From: an uncultured bacterium
GTDB taxonomy: Bacteria > Planctomycetota > Phycisphaerae > Phycisphaerales > SM1A02
Direction: 5' to 3'
Length of the DNA stretch: 6,339 nucleotides
NCBI GenBank assembly: GCA_903861235.1
Contig: CAIOTP010000340.1
Span: forward strand, 1 to 6,339
Position 1 is the stretch's first letter. Every line of letters begins with the position of its first letter. Under the pieces are notes generated by a model. It saw nothing but the letters and a program-made list of their open reading frames with translations. It ran no database searches and was not told where the DNA came from. Positions 1 to 5,781 of this stretch are shown here, piece by piece. Made by a program: the position numbers and the translations under genes.

Positions 1-56
1 CTCGCCGCCCCGGCCAGTGCGGCCAGAAGGACGGACGCTGTGCGCAGGGACCTCAC
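1..56 (-). CDS. Exported protein of unknown function, N-terminal fragment (runs off left edge)
   Basis: Only the first 18 codons are inside the window. They begin at a GTG (56-54) and read MRSLRTASVLLAALAGAA. This is a textbook signal-peptide start: two arginines in the n-region, then a hydrophobic Ala/Leu/Val core, so the product is probably secreted or periplasmic. The GTG lies only 5 bases after the TGA of the upstream gene on the same strand (64-62). That spacing suggests it is the next gene of the same operon and may depend on the upstream gene's translation. I see no clear Shine-Dalgarno sequence; the bases just upstream are the Leu-rich 3' end of the preceding gene. The reading frame stays open further upstream, but I found no ATG, GTG or TTG there across about the first 60 bases, so this GTG is the best start. 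The function cannot be told from this fragment. Confidence 0.6.
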   Translation of the reverse strand, partial: MRSLRTASVLLAALAGAA

Positions 57-61
57 GCGTT

Positions 62-205
62 TCAGAACAGCAGCAGAAGGCTTCCGATGTCGCCTGAATC
101 CACCACGCCGTTGCCGTCCACGTCGCCGGAACCCGCCCCCCCGAACTGCAGCAACAAGGCCGCGATGTCGCCGGCATCCACCAGACCGTTGCCGTCCAGG
201 TCGCC
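62..205 (-). repeat. Two tandem dockerin-like calcium-binding repeats (26-residue period) at the protein C-terminus
   Basis: Residues 711-757 of the propeller protein contain GDLDGNGLVDAGDIAALLLQ and, exactly 26 residues later, GDVDGNGVVDSGDIGSLLLL. Each fits the dockerin type I / EF-hand loop with acidic or Asn ligands at positions 1, 3, 5, 9 and 12 (D712, D714, N716, D720, D723; D738, D740, N742, D746, D749), followed by a short hydrophobic helix. The repeat is also visible in the DNA, with near-identical 40-45 base blocks starting near 85 and 163, 78 bases apart. The protein stops one residue after the LLLL of the second repeat, so no sorting sequence follows. Calcium binding is strongly suggested; partner binding (a cohesin) is not shown. 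Confidence 0.85.
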
Positions 206-2335
206 GGTGGCGCACCGGGTGTCCGAGATGACGACCTCGTCCACGCCCGCCTCGACCACGGATCCGGACCCGAGGTCACTGGGCTGAAAACGGAGCCGCA
301 CGGTCGAAGCGGTGGCGGGCAGGAAGTCCCTCACGCGGAAGTCCTTCTGCACCCAGACGCCGGCATTCTCGGTGACCAGCTCCAGCTGGGTCCAGGTGGC
401 GCCGTTGTCGCCGGAGATCTGCACGGGCATGCTGTCGGCGTTGGGCGCGGCCCCCTGATTGTTGCTGTACCAGCGCCAGTACCCGACGCGGGGATCGTTC
501 AGGCCGGCGATCGAGTACGCGGGCGAAACCAGCGTGGTCACGCCGCCGTCGACGTCCGCCACTCCAGGTCCACCACCCACCGTTCCGTTGCCCGTGACGA
601 AGCACCGCGTGCCGTCCGTCGAGACGTCGTTCTCGGGCTGCGCGGTGGTGGCCACCGGATCGGCGTTGATCCACAGACCCGCGGTGGCGGTGTCGCCGGT
701 GATGCCCAGCGTCCAGCCGGTGGTGCTTTCGCAGGCGTCCCGGGCCACCTGCGTCGCGCCGCTTCCACCCGTGCCCGAATAGTCACCCTGCAGCGGGCTC
801 CGCACCTCGCTGCCGTCGTTCAGGCTGACCGCCACGGACCAGGCCACGGCTGCGCCACAGGCGACCGGCGGGGCGGCGGCCACGTACAGACCGGGCGATT
901 CCTCCTGCATGGGCGTGGTCACCTGCGAGCCACCGATGGTGGTCCGCAACGACACGCCGCCGGCACCGATGGACGAGCCTGCGCCCAGCGTGACCTGAAC
1001 CGCGATCCGCTGCCGCACACCGAACCAGTTCGGCTGGCCCTCCGGGAAGGCCAGGGTGGCTGGCTCGGGTCCCACGCGCCAGACGAAGAGGCCCCGCTCG
1101 ATGTCCGAGCCCAGGATGGTGCCCGAAGGCAGGAACGGGTAGTTGCTCCAGAGGCCGTTGAAGGTCGCGCGACCGTTGGGCGTGGTGTCGTCGTCCGGGT
1201 GCGTGTCGAACCACGCCACCTGCTGCGGCGATGCACCGCTGGTGATGTCGAAGATCCGCAGGCCCGTGGTGTAGTTCGAGCAGTACAGCAGGTTGCCCCG
1301 CACGTACTCGTTGTGATCGATCGAGGTCTGGCCGGTGTTGTAGGTGCCCACCACCACCGGGGCTGCCAGGTTGCTCACGTTCACGATGCGGCCGACCGCG
1401 TAGATGCCACGATTGTCCTCGTCGAGCTCGTCGTTGATGTAGGCGAACTGCCGGTCCTCGCTCAGCCACACCTGGTGGCAGAAGTTGGCGTTGGTGTAGG
1501 TGCAGCGGCCGATCGTGGTGATGGCCGACTTGTTGGTGACGTCCAGGATGTCCATGCCGGTGTCCGTCTGGCCGCCGTTCAGGCCGCCGCACGCGAAGAA
1601 GACTTCCTTCCCGGCGTAGGGACCGGAGCTGTAGTAGTAGACCGCACCGTCATGCACGTACTTGGGGGACCAGGTGCCCACCGGCGTGGGCACCGCGGGG
1701 TTGGCCAGGCTGTAGATCCGCAGGCCGTTGCTCCCGCCGCCCATGCGGTACAGGAACGCCCGCTCCACGCCGCCCTGGTCCACATAGTTGCTGATGATCA
1801 TGGTGTGGGTCGCGGTGGTCCCGGTGCTTGCGTCCACGGAACTCAGCTGGGTCACGATGCCGCTGTCGATCTGGGACAGATCGAAGACCTGGATGCCCCC
1901 GCCGCCCTCGCTGACCGCGTAGGCGTAGGTCTTGTAGGTCTTCATGTTCCGCCAGAGGCTGTTGGGGCCGCTGCGGAACGCGACCATCTGCGCATTGCCC
2001 GGGTTGGTCACGTCCACGAACGCGGTGCCCGAGGTGAGCCCCATGATCGCGTACTCCTTGCCTGAGGGGCTGACGTAGCCCCACACGTCGTTGCCACCCG
2101 TGGCGGCCGGATCCATGGTGTTCAGCGGAAGCCACGACATCAGCCGCACGCCGTTGGACCGGAAGGTCACGGCGGACTTGGAGGTCACCGGATCAGCCGC
2201 GCGGAACGCCTCGCCCTTCACGGGCCCCATCCAGTCGCGAAGCTTCAGATCCCCCTCGTGGGCGACCGCGAGCACGGACACCGCCAGGGCGGAGGAGGCG
2301 GAGAGACACCAACGGACGAGGCGGTTCTGGTTCAC
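62..2335 (-). CDS. Secreted choice-of-anchor-B (LVIVD-type) beta-propeller protein with C-terminal dockerin-like repeats
   Basis: The product is 757 aa. I chose the GTG at 2335-2333 because it gives a clean signal peptide (MNQNRLVRWCLSASSALAVS, then cleavage after AVA at residue 25) and has a weak GAGAAAG ribosome site 3 bases upstream. The frame is open 86 codons further, but that stretch overlaps the upstream enzyme gene and looks non-coding. Residues about 78-420 form a propeller of the choice-of-anchor-B/LVIVD family, with DVWGY, EYAIMGLTSGTAFVDVTNP, SLWRNMKTY, AYAVSEGGGGIQVFDLSQ and GLRIFDITSG. Residues about 425-515 look like an Ig-type domain. Residues about 528-708 resemble the jelly-roll accessory domain of planctomycete secreted proteins (SGDNGATWTQLELV, GSVVEAGVDEVVIS). 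Residues 711-757 hold two EF-hand-like repeats. Family members are usually surface or secreted and lack a defined reaction. The role here is probably structural or binding, at the cell surface. Confidence 0.88.
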   Translation of the reverse strand: MNQNRLVRWCLSASSALAVSVLAVAHEGDLKLRDWMGPVKGEAFRAADPVTSKSAVTFRSNGVRLMSWLPLNTMDPAATGGNDVWGYVSPSGKEYAIMGLTSGTAFVDVTNPGNAQMVAFRSGPNSLWRNMKTYKTYAYAVSEGGGGIQVFDLSQIDSGIVTQLSSVDASTGTTATHTMIISNYVDQGGVERAFLYRMGGGSNGLRIYSLANPAVPTPVGTWSPKYVHDGAVYYYSSGPYAGKEVFFACGGLNGGQTDTGMDILDVTNKSAITTIGRCTYTNANFCHQVWLSEDRQFAYINDELDEDNRGIYAVGRIVNVSNLAAPVVVGTYNTGQTSIDHNEYVRGNLLYCSNYTTGLRIFDITSGASPQQVAWFDTHPDDDTTPNGRATFNGLWSNYPFLPSGTILGSDIERGLFVWRVGPEPATLAFPEGQPNWFGVRQRIAVQVTLGAGSSIGAGGVSLRTTIGGSQVTTPMQEESPGLYVAAAPPVACGAAVAWSVAVSLNDGSEVRSPLQGDYSGTGGSGATQVARDACESTTGWTLGITGDTATAGLWINADPVATTAQPENDVSTDGTRCFVTGNGTVGGGPGVADVDGGVTTLVSPAYSIAGLNDPRVGYWRWYSNNQGAAPNADSMPVQISGDNGATWTQLELVTENAGVWVQKDFRVRDFLPATASTVRLRFQPSDLGSGSVVEAGVDEVVISDTRCATGDLDGNGLVDAGDIAALLLQFGGAGSGDVDGNGVVDSGDIGSLLLLF

Positions 2336-2365
2336 GATCTTTCTCGCGTGGGGGAATGCGATGTC

Positions 2366-2383
2366 AGGCCCCCCTTGGGGCCT
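2366..2383 (-). terminator. Intercistronic GC-rich hairpin, possible terminator or mRNA-stabilising stem
   Basis: A perfect 7-bp inverted repeat, AGGCCCC / GGGGCCT, with a 4-base loop begins 10 bases after the stop of the di-haem enzyme gene and ends 30 bases before the GTG of the next gene. On the transcribed minus strand no run of U follows, so it is not a canonical intrinsic terminator. It could attenuate readthrough, protect the upstream mRNA from 3' decay, or simply be a chance GC-rich palindrome. Confidence 0.4.
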
Positions 2384-2393
2384 TCCAGGCGAA

Positions 2394-3629
2394 TCATGTC
2401 CCGGTTCTGGGGGGCGGGGAACCCTGAACACCCGATTTTGATGCAGATTCCGGGATTTCCGCCGGCCGGTCCGGCCAGGGATCACCCACCCGGACCGCTT
2501 CCGGCAGCGATCCCTGCAGACTCTGAAGGAATGCCAGCAGGTCGGCTCGTTCGCCCGCCGAGAGTCCGAGAGGCTCGAGGACCCGCTCGCCATGGTGCTC
2601 CAGATCTCTGGCGCCCTCGAGCGTGTCGTAGAACCGGATCACCGCCTCGAGCGACTCCAGCTGGCCCTGGTGCATGTACGGCGGCGTCACGGCTGCTGCG
2701 CGAAGCGACGGCGTTCGGAAACGACCCCAGTTCTCGGGGTCGGCGGTGGTGGCTCGTGTGACCTTGGCCCGGCTGCCGTCGGGATCGTCGCTGAAACGGC
2801 CGGCCGCGTTGAACGGATCTCGCTGCAGGCGATCGACGCCCTCGAGTCGGCCGCGATCCGTGGGCGCTCCCCCACCCGCCTCCGGAACCCCGATCAGATG
2901 GAACTCCCCGTCCGAAAGCAGAGGCCCGGAGTGGCAGCGGATGCAGTCCGCCCTCCCGGCGAAAAGCACGGCACCACGAAGGGCCGCCTCGTCGAAGCCT
3001 TCGATGGGTTCGGCATGGCCCGCCCTCAACCGCTCCAGCCAGCGGTCGAACGGCGCCGGACCCGTGACCATCCTTCGCTCGAACGCACCAATGGCCTTGC
3101 CCACACGACTGAAGGCCAGGAGCACGCCCTCGCGGTCCGATGCCGGCGGGAGCGGTCCGAAGACGGCCTCGTAGCGGGTCCGCAACGGCTCGATGGCCCG
3201 AAGGCGCTCGATCACCTGGGCCGGATCCAGTCCCATCTCCTGCGGCGACTGGAAGGGATGCAACGCCTGGCTCCAGAGCGAGTCGGCGCGACCGTCCCAC
3301 GTCAGCCACCGCTGGTGCGCGGTGTTGAGCAGCGACTGCGTGTGCCGGGTGCCCGAGCCCAGGCCCTTGGCCAAGGACCGGGGCTCCGCGAAGCCGTGAT
3401 CTGCGCGGTGGCAGCTGGCACAGCTCACGGATCCGTCCGCACTCAGTCGGGGTTCATGAAAGAGCCATCGCCCGAGTTCGGCGGCGTCCTCGTTCCCGCT
3501 CCAGCGGTTGGTCGGATCCAGCGGCGCCGGCCCCAGGGGTCCCAGACGAAGCAGCCGCTCTCGCGTGGCTGGATCGAAAGGATCCCCCGCCCCCACCGCG
3601 AGCACCGCCAGAAGCAGCGCAGCCTTCAT
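2394..3629 (-). CDS. Di-haem cytochrome c peroxidase / MauG-family enzyme, exported
   Basis: The product is 411 aa. The ATG at 3629-3627 gives a short signal peptide (MKAALLLAVLAVGA, cleavage near residue 14) and has GGAGGT just upstream; it overlaps the previous stop as ATGA. Two c-type haem sites are present: CASCH at residues 70-74 and CIRCH at 229-233. Family landmarks follow in order: ELGRWLFHEPRLS (51-63), LTWDGRADSLWSQAL (109-123), a Gln/Glu pair 10 residues apart (Q121, E131 in SPQEMG) matching the catalytic pair of bacterial peroxidases, P125, RTPSLR (305-310) and PYMHQG (317-322). Classical enzymes reduce hydrogen peroxide in the periplasm with cytochrome c; MauG relatives instead oxidise protein residues through high-valent haem. 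The classical distal His appears absent, and a Tyr (Y334) sits where MauG has its axial Tyr, so a MauG-like role is favoured. The substrate is unknown. Confidence 0.92.
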   Translation of the reverse strand: MKAALLLAVLAVGAGDPFDPATRERLLRLGPLGPAPLDPTNRWSGNEDAAELGRWLFHEPRLSADGSVSCASCHRADHGFAEPRSLAKGLGSGTRHTQSLLNTAHQRWLTWDGRADSLWSQALHPFQSPQEMGLDPAQVIERLRAIEPLRTRYEAVFGPLPPASDREGVLLAFSRVGKAIGAFERRMVTGPAPFDRWLERLRAGHAEPIEGFDEAALRGAVLFAGRADCIRCHSGPLLSDGEFHLIGVPEAGGGAPTDRGRLEGVDRLQRDPFNAAGRFSDDPDGSRAKVTRATTADPENWGRFRTPSLRAAAVTPPYMHQGQLESLEAVIRFYDTLEGARDLEHHGERVLEPLGLSAGERADLLAFLQSLQGSLPEAVRVGDPWPDRPAEIPESASKSGVQGSPPPRTGT

Positions 3630-5719
3630 TCGACCTCCAGAGTGCACTGGCTTCGGCGTGTGCGCCCATCCGCACCCGCGAGGTCGAACGCCAGTTCCCA
3701 CCGACCCGGCATGTGGAGCAGCATGGGATCGACGCGCCACCGCCCGGGCCCGGACTCGATCACCGTGGGCCGCACGTTCATGCCGTGTCCGTGATGCGGC
3801 ATGGTGCAGTCCACCAGCAACCTGCAGCCGGTCAGTGGAGATCCCGCGGCGTCGGTGGCCTCCACTTCGACCGCGAAGGGTTCCGCCAGCGGAATCGGCG
3901 AAGGCGCCTTCCATCGCAGCTTGCCACCCCCTGGAAGGTCGAGCGACCCGCCGCCTGCCCGAGCCCGATCGAGCGCAGCCTGTCGCCTCCCGGCCTCGCG
4001 GGCGGCATCCTCCGCCGTGGGCGGCACCGACGGCGGCGAGCGGTCCCGGGCGCGGCTCTTGCTGAGCGTGAAGGTGGCCTGCCAAGCCCCGTCGGCCCCG
4101 AATCGCTGCAGGCGATGGTTGCCGTAGTCCACGATCCACACCGTGTCATCGGGCCCGCGAGCCATGCGGCCGGGGAGCCAGAGCGATCCATCCGCCGCGC
4201 CCGCCACGCCGTCGAAGCGTGCGGCATCCTGACGAGCGGTCACCAGGGAGGCGGCGAGATCCCCGCGAGGATCCACGCGCACCACGGCGTCTCGATCGGC
4301 GTCGGCCACCAGCGGCCCCTGCTTCGTGGCGAGCACGCCGCGGGGATCGTGAGCGACACGACCCAGAGGAATCAGACCTGCGTCCTGCGCGCCTCGCCGC
4401 TCGATGCCGTTGTTCCACAGCAGGAGCAGTTCGCCGTCCTCGGCCACATCCGCCGCGCGCAACGGCTGCCCGTCGTTGCGCGGCCGGCGCGGGCGCGAAT
4501 CGGCCACGAAGCGTCCCAGCGAAGCGTCGGTCCAGGCCACGGAACCGTCCGCAAAGACCACGCCCAGGCGATCCTCGTGCCAGACCAGGTCGCAGCCCGA
4601 AATGGGGGGAAAGCCCGCCTCGCTCCGCGCCACCTCCAGAGGAACACCCACATCGAGGCGGGCCATGAACGCGTCATGCTGCACCGGCGCCAGCCGATCG
4701 CGCGTGAGTCGCCATCGCTCCAGACGATCGCCCACGCCGTCCAGGACCCAGACGGCGTCCCCATCGGGCTCCACGAGCACCGCCACGGGCCCCAGGAACA
4801 GGCCCGGACGCTCGCCGGTGCCTCCGAAGGTGGTCACGTGCGCGGGCGGATCTCGACGGGTGTCCCACACCACCACGCACCCACTTTCAGGCTCCCAAGC
4901 CGCCGCCGCGTCGACGCCCACGGAGAGGTCCGGCCCGAAGTGGCTGCTCACCCCCTCCTTGCTGGGCATGGGCGGCATGGCCTTGCCTCGCTCGGCCTCC
5001 GAAGCGGGACGGAAGACCTGCACACGGCGCTCGAAGGGCTCGGCGACCGCCACGCGGCCGGAACCCGGATCCACCGCGATGGCCTGCGGGTAGTGGATGC
5101 GGCCCTCGCCCTGGCGTGGCTGGAATGCATGCAGGCCGAAGACGTCCCGGAGCGAGCCGTCCCACGCCAGTCGGGTGACACGGTGGTTCAGTCGATCGGC
5201 GACGAGCGGGCCGCCCGGATCGAAGGCGATGCCCGAAGGCGCCACGAACTGACCCGGAAAGAAGCCCCGCTCCCCGAACGCGGCCGCAGAGCCGTCCGCG
5301 GCCACGCGCACCACGCGCGCACGACCCGTGTCCGCGATCCAGAGCGATCCATCAGGAGCCAGCGCCGCCGCCTCGGGCGAGAGCAGTCGTCCGATGGGCC
5401 ACGAGGCTCCATCCACCACCACAGGCGACGCACCTGAACGCACCACCACGCGATGCTGCCCGGGCTGCGTCTCCACCTGCGATCGACCCGGAATGCGATC
5501 CACGCTCCCGGGGGCGAGCACGGTGCGGACGCCGTCCGGCTCCATCCGAAGCAGGCCCGCCCGACCGGCGGCCACCAGCAGGCGCCCCTCGGCGTCGAAG
5601 CCCACGTCGAGGGGCTGCACGATCCCGCTCTCGGTCCGCTCGTGCACATAGGGCTGCCCGGCGGGCGCCGACTGTCCCACGACGCTGGCGAACAGACATG
5701 CGATCCAGGCGGAGCCCAT
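3626..5719 (-). CDS. Secreted NHL-type beta-propeller protein with C-terminal YtkA-like domain
   Basis: The product is 697 aa. The ATG at 5719-5717 gives a hydrophobic, signal-like start (MGSAWIACLFASVVGQSAPA), though the n-region lacks a basic residue. A start 30 codons upstream would run into the divergent gene and is less likely. Residues about 30-550 carry NHL/propeller-type blades, seen best at 117-143 (LAPDGSLWIADTGRARVVRV), 161-188 (PSGIAFDPGG then LNHRVTRLAWDG), 210-237 and 522-545 (DDTVWIVDYGNHRLQRFGAD). An Arg/Ala/Pro-rich charged linker covers about 553-590. Residues about 608-697 match the YtkA-like domain: CTMPHHGHGMNVRPTV (638-653), GRWRVDPMLLHMPGRWEL (659-676). NHL propellers usually bind proteins or ligands; YtkA-like domains are found in exported proteins, some linked to copper or respiratory functions. 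The gene is first in the minus-strand run and overlaps the di-haem enzyme by 4 bases, which suggests a shared pathway. The exact function is unknown. Confidence 0.85.
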   Translation of the reverse strand: MGSAWIACLFASVVGQSAPAGQPYVHERTESGIVQPLDVGFDAEGRLLVAAGRAGLLRMEPDGVRTVLAPGSVDRIPGRSQVETQPGQHRVVVRSGASPVVVDGASWPIGRLLSPEAAALAPDGSLWIADTGRARVVRVAADGSAAAFGERGFFPGQFVAPSGIAFDPGGPLVADRLNHRVTRLAWDGSLRDVFGLHAFQPRQGEGRIHYPQAIAVDPGSGRVAVAEPFERRVQVFRPASEAERGKAMPPMPSKEGVSSHFGPDLSVGVDAAAAWEPESGCVVVWDTRRDPPAHVTTFGGTGERPGLFLGPVAVLVEPDGDAVWVLDGVGDRLERWRLTRDRLAPVQHDAFMARLDVGVPLEVARSEAGFPPISGCDLVWHEDRLGVVFADGSVAWTDASLGRFVADSRPRRPRNDGQPLRAADVAEDGELLLLWNNGIERRGAQDAGLIPLGRVAHDPRGVLATKQGPLVADADRDAVVRVDPRGDLAASLVTARQDAARFDGVAGAADGSLWLPGRMARGPDDTVWIVDYGNHRLQRFGADGAWQATFTLSKSRARDRSPPSVPPTAEDAAREAGRRQAALDRARAGGGSLDLPGGGKLRWKAPSPIPLAEPFAVEVEATDAAGSPLTGCRLLVDCTMPHHGHGMNVRPTVIESGPGRWRVDPMLLHMPGRWELAFDLAGADGRTRRSQCTLEVE
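3633..3638 (-). promoter_or_regulatory. Shine-Dalgarno site GGAGGT for the di-haem enzyme
   Basis: On the minus strand GGAGGT lies 3 bases before the ATG at 3629. It sits inside the last codons (Leu-Glu-Val) of the upstream propeller gene. It fixes the start of the di-haem enzyme and, with the ATGA overlap, supports translational coupling of the two genes. It is the only strong ribosome site in the window. Confidence 0.75.
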
Positions 5720-5781
5720 GCCGGGACGGTAGTCGTGCCGGGGCTCCCTCGCAACGGCGGAGCATCGGCTACAACCCCGGC
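5720..5781. promoter_or_regulatory. Divergent intergenic region, presumed to hold promoters for both flanking genes
   Basis: These 62 bases separate two divergently read start codons, so both genes must be initiated from here or from within each other. I see no convincing sigma-70 -35/-10 pair in either direction. TACAAC at 5770-5775, 6 bases before the rightward ATG, is at best a weak -10 and would imply a nearly leaderless message. Neither start has a Shine-Dalgarno sequence. The region's edges form an inverted repeat together with the two ATGs: CATGCCGGG at 5717-5725 and CCCGGCATG at 5776-5784. Confidence 0.4.

Noticed and set aside
1199..2065. Plus-strand open frame (288 codons) opposite the anchor-B propeller gene
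   Set aside because: Low-complexity Val/His/Ala/Gly translation typical of an antisense shadow; the minus-strand frame has clear family motifs.
2336..2593. Upstream extension of the anchor-B propeller frame to an ATG at 2593
   Set aside because: Most of it overlaps the coding end of the di-haem enzyme gene, and it would bury the signal peptide 86 residues inside the protein.
3630..4139. Upstream extension of the di-haem enzyme frame
   Set aside because: It overlaps the NHL-YtkA gene in another frame and reads as Arg/Gly-rich noise. The ATG at 3629 has a Shine-Dalgarno site, a signal peptide and an ATGA junction.
3713..5437. Long plus-strand open frame (574 codons) opposite the NHL-YtkA gene
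   Set aside because: It is the antisense shadow of a well-supported gene in GC-rich DNA. Its translation is rich in His, Arg and Gly, with no domain or signal peptide, and it has no ribosome site.
5765..5781. TACAAC as a -10 box for a leaderless transporter message
   Set aside because: The match is weak, there is no matching -35 at a usual distance, and one short AT-containing hexamer in GC-rich DNA is not enough.
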